A DNA stretch of 64,000 nucleotides from Harmothoe impar (lineage: Eukaryota; Annelida; Polychaeta; Phyllodocida; Polynoidae): NCBI GenBank assembly GCA_947462335.1, contig OX381704.1:45450942-45514941 (forward strand), read 5' to 3'. Shown here in pieces: positions 11,843 to 22,173 of the stretch. The stretch's first letter is position 1, and each line of letters starts with the position of its first letter. The notes below the pieces were generated by a model. It was not told where the DNA came from. It was given only the letters and a program-made list of their open reading frames with translations, and searched no databases. A program made the position numbers and the translations under genes.

Positions 11843-12044
11843 GCTTTTGCATATGGCTGCCAAAGACACATAATAGCTGCTTGATACCACCTAGCTACTA
11901 GGTGGTATCAATACCCTAAATCAACAAATAAAGGCCAACAATGCTTGCAAAGGAACAAGAATAGACGCTGAAAGCCAACAATGGCTGCTGAAAACACACA
12001 ATCGCTGCTGAGGTCCACCAAGACCACTGCAGAAGACCACCAAT
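11843..12044. repeat. 20-21 bp tandem repeat interrupted by a perfect hairpin
   Basis: Degenerate units of the form GCTGAAAGCCAACAATGGCT repeat from about 11843 to 12044. The array is broken at 11881-11911 by TTGATACCACCTAG, a 3-nt loop and its exact reverse complement, a 14-bp stem. The surrounding units are visibly related to one another (words CAACAATG, CTGCTGAA, CCACCAA). Confidence 0.6.
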
Positions 12045-12139
12045 GACCCAGGCTTACATTATACACATAAGTCAATAAACGCCTTCATTCTATCTATATT
12101 CTGCTGTAGCAAATTGGCCTTACACCTAGAGGGTTTCCT

Positions 12140-12560
12140 GACCTATTTAGAGGTAAACGGTTCAGCATGGGAAGCAGTTGGAGGTTGGGATGGAGGGGGG
12201 ACTGGGGTAAAAGGGGTGATGGTGGAGTCACAGAGAGGGTAAGTAGGTAATGGAGGGGAAGAGGAAAGGAAAGCAGGGCGTGCCTAGTGTTGAAGATGGA
12301 ATGTGGGTTTGAAGGGCTGGGGTTAGAAACGGGGTGGGTGGATCAAGGGCTGCATGGATGCTGAGAAAGGGGTTGTGGTGATCGGGTCACGGAATGTAGG
12401 GGAGTGCGTGAGACGGCCACAAGTACCTCGCATGAGTGAGGGAGGAGGGAAGGAGGGTCCAGGTGGGGGTACTTTTGGATCGGTTACATTGACAGCAGAG
12501 TTGGCTGTGATGGGTTGGATGCGAGATCAAAGTATAAGGCAGGGGGAGCTCCTTGAGAAA
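12140..12560. repeat. G-rich purine tract
   Basis: Strongly purine-biased plus strand with many GGGG and GGAGGG runs. The 71-codon frame at 12354-12569 has glycine-rich composition caused by this bias, so I do not call it a gene. Confidence 0.6.
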
Positions 12561-13342
12561 TCACTATAGGCTACAGGACTGTAGTTCAGAGAGTGAGGAG
12601 GAAAGGGGTTTGTTTCATGTGTGTTACATGTGATCCAAGGGGAAACACTAGACAACTAACGTCAGGACAGAATTACTATAGGGACAATTATTAGGGACAC
12701 TTGGGTATAGAAACGAGGTAATCTAGAGGAGTTACTGAAGTAGGGAATGAGAAAGCAATTGTATATAAGATAAAAGTGTGGAGGCAGAGGAGAAAATGAG
12801 ACAAAGGTCACCACAAGCATGGCTGGTTGGCAGCAAGAAGGCTATAATTCGTGTGTACCCAGGCAGAATGCGTTAAGATAACGCACATAACCACACCCCA
12901 GCAGAGAACTAACCCCTAGACCTGACTGAGCCATCTACCCCATCCACACTCTGCGACCTGCTTGTGCTAGTCTTACATCCACCGTACCTTTCCTATGGAT
13001 TGCATCTACAATAACTATTACTACCCGTGTCCAGTAGGGCCTCCTCTATACATTTATTTTATGCCTCTGTCGTTCTCTTTTCAAATACTCTGCATTTCCC
13101 ATTTGTCACCTGCTAGTTTCCACTCTTCCTCTGCCTTTCCCTCACCCTACGCTTTTGCATTTCCCCCTCTCTAGCTATATCTCTCTCTATCATGTCTCCC
13201 TCGGCGTCTCCCATCTCCTGCCAAGCACAGCTGTGCCCACTGAGAGGCACCCTGGAGAGATCACTTCACTCTCCTGGGCGCTGACTTGTGGGGCTTGGTG
13301 GCGGCTAGGTTTAAGTAGAAGGGGGACAGGTGTAAACGTTAT
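12561..13342. other. non-coding stretch
   Basis: Contains a pyrimidine-rich section at about 13030-13200. No gene, exon or repeat boundary is supported. Confidence 0.45.
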
Positions 13343-13469
13343 TTAGAACCTGGTATTTCAAATTGACCAATGGGAGAGCAGGGTTTGCGGGTGTCTATAT
13401 GCCGTAGACCCCATGGTCATTTAGGGTAATTAAAAGGTGATAAAATGGTCATTAAATACCAGGTTCTAA
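13343..13469. mobile_element. 127-bp TA-flanked MITE
   Basis: Perfect 16-bp inverted termini TTAGAACCTGGTATTT (13343-13358) and AAATACCAGGTTCTAA (13454-13469). Read as GAACCTGG...CCAGGTTC, the core is flanked by TA on both sides, consistent with a TA target duplication. Too small to encode anything. A 22-base word inside it (13391-13412) has a near copy at 13528-13549, outside the element. Confidence 0.75.
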
Positions 13470-13498
13470 GTCGGATAGATCCCATTAACTCGGGGACT

Positions 13499-13542
13499 AT
13501 GTCATTTAGACAGCCTACCTACGGTCGGTGTCTAAATGCCAT
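13499..13542. repeat. 14-bp inverted repeat
   Basis: ATGTCATTTAGACA and TGTCTAAATGCCAT pair with one mismatch around a 16-nt loop. The right arm shares GTGTCTAAATGCCATAGACC with a sequence inside the neighbouring MITE, so this may be a relic of a related element. Confidence 0.6.
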
Positions 13543-13577
13543 AGACCCCTCGTACAGGGATCTATTCTTAACAAAGA

Positions 13578-13591
13578 CTGCCCCCTGGTGA
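13578..13591 (-). promoter_or_regulatory. CTCF-like motif
   Basis: The minus strand reads TCACCAGGGGGCAG, which matches CCASYAGRKGGCRS at 13 of 14 positions. It lies just upstream of the 40-bp minisatellite. Confidence 0.4.
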
Positions 13592-13635
13592 GCAAATCGC
13601 ACACAAGGGGTCCTGAGCAGCCCCGGCCTGAGGTC

Positions 13636-14056
13636 GGACCATGTAAGGCTTTATGGTGCGACCAAATACGGCTTAATGTGGTGCCCCAACTTCAGCTGCG
13701 ACCAAATGCGGCTGTGTGTGGTGCCCTAACTTCAGCTGCGACCAAATACGGCCGTACGTTGTGCCCCAACTTTGGCTGCGACCAAATACGGCCGTGTGTG
13801 GTGCCCCAGCCTCAACTGCGACCAAAGAAGGCTGTACTTGGCCAACCACAGCTGTAACCAAATATTAAAGGCTTCACTATGTGTCGCACCCTAGATGGTG
13901 ACCATACAAGGTTTTGGAGTAGTGCCTAACCCTCTGTTGCGACCATGTACGTTTTTTGTGCCTCATCCTGACTGTAACCATATAAGGCTTTGGTATGGTT
14001 CCTCATCTTCACATACAGCCATATATGACTTTAATATGGTCCTACAGCCTCAGCAT
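13636..14056 (+). repeat. 40-bp minisatellite, about ten units
   Basis: Units start GCGACCAAATACGGC and end CCCAACTTCAGCT with an exact 40-bp period in the first four copies. Later copies become progressively more diverged (GTGACCATACAAGG, GTAACCATATAAGG, CAGCCATATATG). Because 40 is not a multiple of three, a reading frame would change from copy to copy, so the 109-codon frame that crosses the array (13528-13857) is not a repeat protein. Confidence 0.85.
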
Positions 14057-14471
14057 ATAACACTCATTGCAATTCAAATTCTGCGTTCTTTTTAATTGAG
14101 TTAAAAATCACATAAGACCCAGAGTCCAAGCAAACTAAATTAAGACATGATTGAGTTCAGTCGACATTCTCTTTTTCTCAGGGGGTAAACTTGATGCAAA
14201 CTTCCTATCGTGAAAGCCACATATACATGCTTCATAGAGATCCATAAAGAAATATATATTTCCCTATCAGGGCAGCGAGACACTGGTTGGGGAGTGAGAT
14301 CAGGAGACTGAGGAGGTGGGTGATGGGGGAATGAGGACAGACGTGACTGGCCAATAAAGGCAGTCCGTCCGTGACGCGGGGCGCAGGCGGTGAGGGACGG
14401 ACCCTGGTGGGAGCTAACCTTTTCACCCAACCCCTGGAGGCGACCATAAGGTCAGCCGCACATCCACAAAC

Positions 14472-14540
14472 ATGGGGGATATTGACATGTTCAGACCTCT
14501 CCAGGGCCACTCCGGGGCGGCCAGGAGGCCATTTCTAACG
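14472..14540 (+). CDS. possible first coding exon (23 codons), weak
   Basis: An ATG at 14472 opens a frame of exactly 23 codons, MGDIDMFRPLQGHSGAARRP then FLT, that runs to the strong splice donor ACG|GTAAGT at 14541, in phase 0. It sits in a CpG-richer island (about 14340-14600) unlike the AT-rich flanks, as a promoter-proximal exon might. I do not recognise the peptide, the matching acceptor was not found, and a GTAAGT next to an open frame can occur by chance. If it is real, the gene would extend to the right. Confidence 0.2.
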
Positions 14541-15035
14541 GTAAGTCATGGGTTCCGGAAACCCCGCTCCGTAAAGCGGGACATTCGCATGCGTCTCGCG
14601 GTACTACACAGGGGGGACATGTTGACAGGCGTCCTCTTCCTGTTGAGTGGGGGATGATATTGCTCCAGGCGGGCCTGGAGAGGGATGTAGGGGTTGGGCG
14701 GGAGGAGGGAGGGGATGAGTGGTAATGTAGGTCGATTGGATCTGGCACTGATTAGATTGGCAGTATTTAGACCTACACCGATGGGTAGGTAGCCGGGTAT
14801 AGGTAGGTAGAGGAAAGGAAGGGTGGAAGAGGGAGGGGTTGGGGTTGGGTTGGGGCTACGTATTATAGCAATACAATCTAGGTATCTAGCGTGTATAGAT
14901 ACTATAGATATTGGGAAGGCATTGGTATTCAGGGCATATTATGTAGGGGCCTTGGATGGGTTTGATGTCATTCTTATGTGGGACTACATTCTAATATGCC
15001 ACAGTTGGTCGGTCCTTGCAGAAGGCAGCGTGTAT
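14541..15035. other. non-coding stretch
   Basis: G-rich patch at 14690-14860 (GGAGGG and GGTTGGG runs). A small hairpin CCCGCTccgtaAAGCGGG sits near 14563-14580. No gene is supported. Confidence 0.4.
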
Positions 15036-15175
15036 GTGTGCATCATGCGCAGCCCACCGTGTTGATACAATCCCAAAGATACGGCATGATGCACTACCAC
15101 TTACTCAGCATTACATCCTTAAGTGCAAAAGAGAACAAAATTAATAAATGTAGACATTATGCCATCCATGGAGGG
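15036..15175. repeat. palindromic MITE-family fragment, diverged
   Basis: GTGCATCATGCGCAGCCC and CGGCATGATGCAC occur in mirrored order, followed by CCTTAAGTGC. Assigned to the recurring family by these words only. Confidence 0.45.
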
Positions 15176-15291
15176 TTGGACTTGCAATGACCTGCCTCGT
15201 GGTGGCCAGAGGTGGGCGGAGTCATTCGGTGCTCAATGATGGGAGGCAGACGCTTATTGCCTTGTAATTCTATGAGTTGATCACGCCCTGC

Positions 15292-15339
15292 CACTAACAT
15301 GACGTCACTTCCTGACACTAATGTGACGTCAGTTGCTGT
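15292..15339 (+). promoter_or_regulatory. tandem full-consensus CRE sites in a 24-bp duplication
   Basis: Two 24-bp units begin ACTAACATGACGTCAC and ACTAATGTGACGTCAG. Each contains the palindromic cAMP-response element TGACGTCA (15300-15307 and 15324-15331). This is the full bZIP (CREB/ATF) consensus. The 24-bp spacing puts both sites on about the same helical face (a little over two turns). No adjacent promoter was recognised. Confidence 0.5.
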
Positions 15340-15344
15340 CACAC

Positions 15345-15450
15345 ACGCCCCCTGGTGTGAAGGTTACAAACTACATCCCCCATGACCTTCATGACAAATG
15401 GCCTCCTTCTGGTAATTGTGTCACGTGCCTCTGGGCCCGCTAGGGGGCGT
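15345..15450. promoter_or_regulatory. pair of CTCF-like motifs next to the CREs
   Basis: The minus strand at 15345-15358 reads ACACCAGGGGGCGT and the plus strand at 15437-15450 reads CCGCTAGGGGGCGT. Each matches the CTCF core at 12 of 14 positions, in opposite orientations about 90 bp apart. Together with the CRE pair this makes a compact candidate regulatory cluster. Confidence 0.35.
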
Positions 15451-16359
15451 GGTGAGCGATTGGCCGTATTGGGGGAGGTTTGAGTAGGGCGGAGATGGAG
15501 GGGTCAGCTGATCCTAATGACCTAATTGACACATTATGAGCAGCTTACCTCCAGATGGGATTCGGCTATTATTATTTAACAGGGAATGGGATCGAGTGCT
15601 TGGGCATAATATCTTTGGCCCCTCTCCACTTCTACGTCTATGGGTTAACTTTTCTAAAATCAAGGGGTGATCTAAATATGATATGCGGCTCATTCATATC
15701 ACGTACCATGCCTCATGAAGACCACACTTTCCATCTCAATCAATTTCACGCCCTTCCATACGGCATACATAATAAATGACACAAACTAATTACATCACTA
15801 GTCATAGCATAACGTAGCTCACATACACCAAGAGTAATTTCTACTTCTACTTTTACTCTTTTCTTGGCATTTTCCCCCGGACCTGAATCAATATAAGTAT
15901 GGTGTCCCATCGTGAATCTAAGAGTATCTGTAATTGATATCTATAATGAACCTAACAATAACCACATGTACGAATTCAATGCAATAATCTGAATAAGGAT
16001 ATCTTTAACAGGGAATACTGGATTGCAGTGCAGATGCATATGCATGTTATGTTGAACCCATTTCTACAATCTGATTTCATAATAAAGCGGTTGAGGTGTT
16101 TTATGTTTGATGATAATTATGAATATGGCTCAGTTCAAAGTGCAGAAGGGAAGGCAGTGCCGAACTGTGCCACTGGTAAATGCAAGGGATTCACCTGCAA
16201 TTAGAGTGGCACTCTCCATTGCATAAACACAGCCTTGAGAAAATCCAGGCTAATGAATGATGCACCTGTCCTTGCTGATGGAGTGTGCTTTGACTCCCCC
16301 CCCCCCAACACACACACACCCGCTCCCTTCCTTCATCCCCACTCCCCTGTGGCCTTGAC
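15451..16359. other. non-coding stretch
   Basis: AT-rich, with a run of C at 16299-16306 followed by a short CA repeat. No gene is supported. Confidence 0.4.
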
Positions 16360-16500
16360 TGCTGGGTGACGGCATTCTATTTCACGCTGATTTAGCAACT
16401 TCAATTAACCTTGGGGCGCGGGCTCAGCATGAACCGTGTTAATGTATTGTTTGGTGACTCTATGTGGCTTCTTTACCAAGTCAGTGCAAACTTCAGTGAT
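16360..16500. promoter_or_regulatory. conserved-element-like block (composition only)
   Basis: Contains TTTAGCAACTTCAATTAACC, a CpG-containing GGGGCGCGGGC and TTAATGTATTG, with balanced composition and no simple repeats. It resembles an enhancer core, but this is impressionistic. Confidence 0.2.
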
Positions 16501-17183
16501 TGATGTCTAGGGGATGAGACAAATGGATGCATTGATGCAGACAAATCATGGCCCTACAGAGTCTAAGCATCTGGATTCATTATCAACCTGATTGTTCATC
16601 AAGGAGGTTGTGAACACAGCACTTCAAAGATAACAAGCTTCCTTCGTCGCGTTTTGTAATGGAAAAAGAAGTATGTATAAGCCCTTGTAATCAAATGTAC
16701 AAAAACTCTGAGATATGTGGTTCTTTTGATCTAGTTTGTAGTTTAATGCCGTTCAGTGACAGTATGTTGTAATTATGTTTTAACACTGAGAAACAATTAA
16801 TCTAATTGTGGCAGGAGATTGACCAACTACAGCATTGTAATGAGCCCGGTCTATATAATTCCCTTCCCACATAGTGGCACCTTTAGAGTTTATAACTCAA
16901 TCAAGGACTCCTTGCCTGTCTGCAAGGTCTTTACCTGATTAGAATATAATTGGTAGGCAATATGAAAGTCATTACTGCTTGTTTCCATCCTCCCACCCAC
17001 CTGTTCCGCCTAGTAATGACCCATTACTATTCATGGCACTTCCTGTCTATCCATCATGGCGCCTGGTTCACCACGCCGCCGCCATTTGCAGCCATTAACG
17101 TACAGTTCAATAGAAACTAAGATGACTCTTCTTTTCCGTCAGATAACATGATACTATTATGTACATATAAAAGCTGATCATTA
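16501..17183. other. non-coding stretch with YY1-like words
   Basis: The stretch near 17050-17100 (CATCATGGCGCC, GCCGCCGCCATTTGCAGCC) holds YY1-type GCCATTT/ATGGC cores. No transcript structure is visible. Confidence 0.35.
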
Positions 17184-17318
17184 ATTTAAGGGCGACGTAA
17201 TGCTGAATTATCAGTATACTGCATCAGTTCAGCACCGGGGTGCATCATGCCGATCATTTATGAGTGTAATAGCTATGCATGGCCGTCATGATACATTCAT
17301 AGAGTGCTAACCCTGAAA
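17184..17318. repeat. palindromic MITE-family copy
   Basis: Starts TTTAAGGGCGACGTAATGC. Contains CAGCACCGGGGTGCATCATG and GCCGTCATGATACATTC, and ends GAGTGCTAACCCTG, an inverted terminal word. Confidence 0.6.
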
Positions 17319-17548
17319 GGAATATTTAAAAAAAACCTTTTTAATAAGAATTAATGTCCATCCGGAGAGGTTATTTTACATTTTACATAAAAAAGGCTCT
17401 AGTTGACAGGTAAAAATTGATCTGCCATAGATGCCATCTGAAACACGAAACCTAAATAACATGGCCCTTCCAAAAAGAACCCCACCGTCTGCCATATTCA
17501 TTATCATATTTATATAGTACCCAAAATGGCGTCACTGTGGTAACTTGA

Positions 17549-17742
17549 TCTTTGGGGACAGCATAGTGCTTTAATGCACTTAGACCCTTTGTCGTTTTGT
17601 CATCATGATGCATGAATCCAGCCCTGGCGAGTTATTCGCCAGGGCTGGATTCCCGCATCATGCTGACCATGCACCCTCTGCCATTATCATCGGCATGATG
17701 TACCAATGCCGTACTGCTAGGTCTTTAATTTACTGACACTGC
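17549..17742. mobile_element. palindromic MITE-family copy with a perfect central hairpin
   Basis: The left arm reads GACAGCATAGTGCTTTAATG and then TTTTGTCATCATGATGCATG. The centre (17614-17652) is a perfect 17-bp inverted repeat starting GAATCCAGCCCTGGCGA with a GTTAT loop. The flanking TGATGC/GCATCA words extend the stem outwards. Only the outer right arm is diverged. Such symmetric elements are typical MITEs derived by internal deletion. Confidence 0.75.
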
Positions 17743-18959
17743 CTTGTACATCATAAAAGCTAATGAACACAGCGCCTTGGGGCACAAGAGGTTCAACACT
17801 TTGTGGGTAACTTCAGGTTTTAGTTGCTGAACAGTTTTAATAACAATCAATCTCAGGGTATCTTTCTCGAGGCCAAATTGATAAAACAGGCCATATTGAT
17901 AAAACTTGGGGTGATGAACACAAAATAAATCACCATCACTAAAAACACTCATTAACCTTTTAAATCAGTTTTATAAGGTTTATCAAGCACCACTGGGAAA
18001 GATCACAGAGTTACCAGGGGGCATGGGAGATAAAACAAAAAACAGAATCCAACTCAATACTGGTTGAACAACTAAAACGGAGGAGGCAACAAAACCGACC
18101 AATCTCATTGACACTCAATGACAATATGAATGAATACGAGTGAGTTTGAATATTATTGAAGAGAAGAAGCAGATGAATTAATGTGAAATGATTGCAGTGG
18201 AAAAGGTGGAAGTATGCGGCTTGCATGATGCCCCTCTAAATTACAGATGTGTGGTTGTTTGGTTAAATACATATACCGCAATACCTTATAGAAAAATGCA
18301 TAGGATTCATAGACCATAGCTCCTCCATCAAAAAGACCCAAATTGTAGTTAGAAAGGGATGGGATCAAGGTGGTCCAGCTGGGTCTCCAATCAGAAGGTA
18401 AGGAGTGTTCAACATCCCTTTCATACAGAGTAATCATAACAGGCATCGGCAAGCATAAGCCAATACGTAAAATGCCGGTTGGGCCGAGTCCCCTTGGGCT
18501 TTGAAGGGAATTTGCTGCCTCTGCCTCTGATATTGCCAAAATCCGTTTTGGGGTATAACAGGGTGAATGTTCTCTTGGGGATAAGAGTGCAGGGGGCAGG
18601 GTGGAGGCATGAATCGAAATATAAGGGACAGGAAGGGAAGGCTGTAGGGGTGGGGGTGGAGACTGAGACTAGGGGCAGGATGGAATCAGGTTAACCGCAT
18701 CTTTACATTGGTTGGACTCTGTGAGCTGGGTGTTCAATTGGTGGTGACTGCTGCTGTAGATGGCAGGGGGCTGCTATAGCTGGGTGGGGGCGGCAGGAAT
18801 CCTGCTGATGTGGCCAGGATAACCTCCGCTGACGGCAGCAGCAAGCCGGCTGTAGGGGTGGACGCTGGCATGGCAGTCAGGGTATAGATTGGACGTCTGT
18901 CTGATGTGAGCACAGGCTCTAGGTGAAAATCCAATGTTGAGTTAACCAGGCGTGAGCGG
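17743..18959. other. non-coding stretch
   Basis: The longest open frame here (128 codons, minus, 18153-18539) has no domain and no codon signature that I can judge. It partly overlaps frames on the other strand, so I treat it as chance. The stretch at 18590-18690 is purine-rich. Confidence 0.4.
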
Positions 18960-19125
18960 TCCCTTTGAAGCTAACCAACTGCAGCTTTAAGGCTAACCAA
19001 CTGCAGATTCGCAGACATCTGCGGCTTTGCAGGCAGATTCGCAGCCATCTGTAGGCAAACCCGCAGCTTTGCAGCGCAGCCAATTGTGTACCTTTGCAGG
19101 CAGCCAACTGCAGATTTGCAGGCAG
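18960..19125 (+). repeat. short degenerate tandem repeat (CTGCAG/GCAGGC words)
   Basis: Units such as GCTAACCAACTGCAG, ATTCGCAGACATCTGCGGC and TTTGCAGGCAGATTCGCAGC recur with a period of about 15-25 bp over 165 bp. It is a decayed minisatellite. Confidence 0.6.
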
Positions 19126-19720
19126 CTATGAAGGGAGTAGCCTTTTCATAATTTCATGTGTACCTGATTCCCATGTGGAAATATGTGACCCTATAAAGGA
19201 TATATGTTGACAGGTGGTTACTGTGAATCTTCCACTGATGATTAACTTCCTGTAACCATGACCATTAATCGGCTTTATGCTTTGCTTCAGGCTGCTTTAA
19301 TTCAATTGTTCATGCAATGCAATAAACATGAACGTTGAATCATATAGCGAATGCACCAAGCTGCGCCGGTACCCAAGATATAGTTAGACACAACTGCTAC
19401 CCCCGTCGACACCAAACTAATAGCTTTGAGGAAAAAATACATCTGAATACATTCTAGCGCAGCATCTCTACATCCTTCTAGCTGCCACGGCTCATGCTGT
19501 CACCCCATCAGCAGACACTATGAGGGAGGCAACCAGTGACGTCCAGGCCTGCCGCTGCTGATGTGGCTTCAACCAGCACAAGAAGATGCCTCACTGACAG
19601 AAGGTGTCAGCACGCCTCACCACCTCTCTTTGTCTTCGGTAATAACCTCAGCCCCAATATGTCAGGATGTTAACTCTGATCTGTCAGTAATTCACTGTGG
19701 TGTATGGACGCCATGTGCAT
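19126..19720. other. non-coding stretch
   Basis: No supportable feature. Confidence 0.4.
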
Positions 19721-19855
19721 GAGGCCAGCATGATATTATGCCCGTATCGCTGGCTAGTATCTACCCAAAGCTGCATAAATGGGAAAATGTATGCATCATG
19801 CAGGCCTTGCATTGTTGTTACGCCCACCGGTGTTCGGTATGATGCACTAAAGGAG
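19721..19855. repeat. palindromic MITE-family fragment
   Basis: Contains CCAGCATGATATTATG, GTATGCATCATGCAGGCC and TTCGGTATGATGCACTAAAG in mirrored order. The outer termini are not clear. Confidence 0.5.
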
Positions 19856-21320
19856 AATCGTTGACTGACTTAGCAATATTCTACTACAACTGTACACTAT
19901 CATCTTTCCCTAACCCATCTCTATTGTACTTACCCAATGTCCAGCAATGTCAGAGTTCACAAACATCAACTTACCTAAAAGAAAGAGAGAAATAATTCTA
20001 TTACACAATGAATCATACGTATGAAAATGAAAATAGGAATAATGGATACACGTATAAATTTTAGACGCCATAAGCTGAACTGTCATTCAGTATGGTTGTA
20101 ATAGCATTTTATATAGTGATTATAATTATAATATGAAATAACTAACGTCGTAATTATCAGGTCACGCTCACTCTTACCTAAAATGTGATTTATTTTCTGC
20201 CATAATCACCACATACCGGTAACTCTGTTATTCACTGTACCGGCGTCATGAATACATTTAAATCTAGACTCGCTAATGATGGCAAATATACTTTAATTAT
20301 CCTCCACTCCATGTAGAGAAAGCTGTAATTCTATCCTACGTAGATCTACAGCTACAGTCACCGGCCATTAATTAGATATGGCAGTCTGTACTGTACAAGC
20401 AATGTGACACCACTGTTTTAACCTTCTTCTAATGTTGGCATAATGACCCAAGTCTTTTAAAAGATTGTATTCATTATCCAACAACACAACCTCTGTGGGC
20501 CTTGAAGAGTGTAGCGCCAGTAGGATGCATTCGTGCAGCACTGGCACTGGCACCGGGGATTCCATCGTGCAGCATGCCGACAAAAAGGCAGAGAGCATTA
20601 CAGCAGTATGCAAGCTCAATGCTCACATTCATGTGCCTCCTTCTATTACAATCCCGCCATGTACAGCAACATTTCTAGTTGATTAAATTATTTGAACGAA
20701 AACTACTCGATGTGAATTTCAGCAAAACTACAATGCAGGGCAGACGATGTATACAATAGAGGATAACCATGTACAGATGCAACCTTTGCAGATGCCCTGA
20801 AATGTTCTCTGATTACACACCTGAGACCTGTTTCCACAGTTACAGTTTACAACATTGGCCCAATGGCTCTACGATAACTATATATTATACACACGAGCCA
20901 AATGTCCAATATGCTAAGATTATAGTTTCATCATCTAGCTTATAAAGCCAGACGCCGCTGGCTTTTGGTGTGGGGCGTATGGGAACCCATCATATGGGCT
21001 ACAGTATCAGTATGTAGGTAGTATAGTCAGTACGTAAGTAGTATGATGGAACGTGTTCTATGACCAGGCATATACACATGTACATGTATCATTATAACAC
21101 GACCTAACGCAGTTGATACGATCCTCTGTAAGAATAAAGAGGACGTTTCCATACGGCCCGGGGGAGAAGGTGGTGGTGCCGACCAATTAGAAGGCAGCAT
21201 TATAAGTAGTTTAAGGAAATGGTTCCTGCGAACAGGTATAGCAGTCAAGCTGTAAGTAGCATAATGAAATGGTCACTGTCACCAGGCAGTGATTCCGCAT
21301 TAACAGAGTATTAGGATGTA
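19856..21320. other. non-coding stretch
   Basis: AT-rich. A family-like word pair (CAGCATGCCGACAAAAAGGC with GCATTACAGC) near 20570-20605 may be another decayed MITE half. No gene is supported. Confidence 0.4.
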
Positions 21321-22173
21321 CCCAGTAAACACCCTACGTAGTTCTAACTTAGCTCAGAGGTTTCTCTAGGTAGATGTCCGACCAAAAGGTTTGAGATTGG
21401 TAATTTTGGAAGGTTTGTAGACGTCAAAACGTTAAGGTTTATTTACGTTCAACAGATGTAGACGTCTGATTTACGTTGATCTACCTCATTCAGACGTAAA
21501 AATTCTACGTTGATCTACGTTAAAAGACATAACTTTTCAACTTCAATTGGCTAGATGACTTTTCCATGTCACACTAGGTGGCAGCACTATCAATTATGGA
21601 GAGAATATTACAGCTCTTGAACAAATCTACCACATTCAAGCAGTAAATTCTCATTAATTATGAATTCAATATCATGCAAATAAACTGTATTCAATAGAAT
21701 ATTTATATATAAAGGACAGGTGATTAAAGTATTGTGCATGAATAGGTGCTATGAGGCACTTTACTGTGAGGACACCACATTGGTGGTAATGGAAAAAATA
21801 CAAAGCCTCTCTGCAGCCAAAACTAGTCAACAGATCTATACTGTCAGGTTGTTCAACTGAACTACAAGAATATACTATGTAGAATGAGATGAGATTGAAA
21901 ATTATAGTAGTTACTTTGTATGTATATTGTTTGTAAAAGTAAATTTGTCTGCAATATATTACAAGTCTTTGTCTGAGTCCCACTATGTAGAATTATATGT
22001 AATGTGTTAAACATAGATTTAAGTCTTCATGAGCTACGTAAATCAGACCTGCAGGTTTGAGATTGGTAAATAAACCTTAACGTTTTGACGTTGATAAACC
22101 TACTAAAATTACGTAGTTCAGACCAAAATTCAACGTAGATTTACGTCTGACCAACATCATTGTGTTTACTGGG
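21321..22173. mobile_element. CCCAG-ended DNA transposon, 853 bp, TA-flanked
   Basis: Termini are CCCAGTAAACAC and GTGTTTACTGGG (12 bp, perfect) with TA immediately outside both. The subterminal regions are built from GACGT, ACGTTGA and TTTACGT words, and both contain GGTTTGAGATTGGTAA in the same orientation. A 28-bp segment around GACGTCAAAACGTTAAGG on the left reappears inverted on the right. This looks like transposase-binding repeat arrays at each end. The 103-codon frame inside (21672-21983, minus) is AT-rich and unrecognised, so the element is probably non-autonomous. Confidence 0.75.

Noticed and set aside
13528..13857. Repetitive 109-codon frame over the minisatellite
   Set aside because: The 40-bp unit is not a multiple of three, so the reading frame changes from unit to unit. 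This is not a repeat protein.
18153..18539. 128-codon minus-strand open frame
   Set aside because: No recognisable motif, splice context or codon bias. Length is within chance expectation for six frames over 64 kb.
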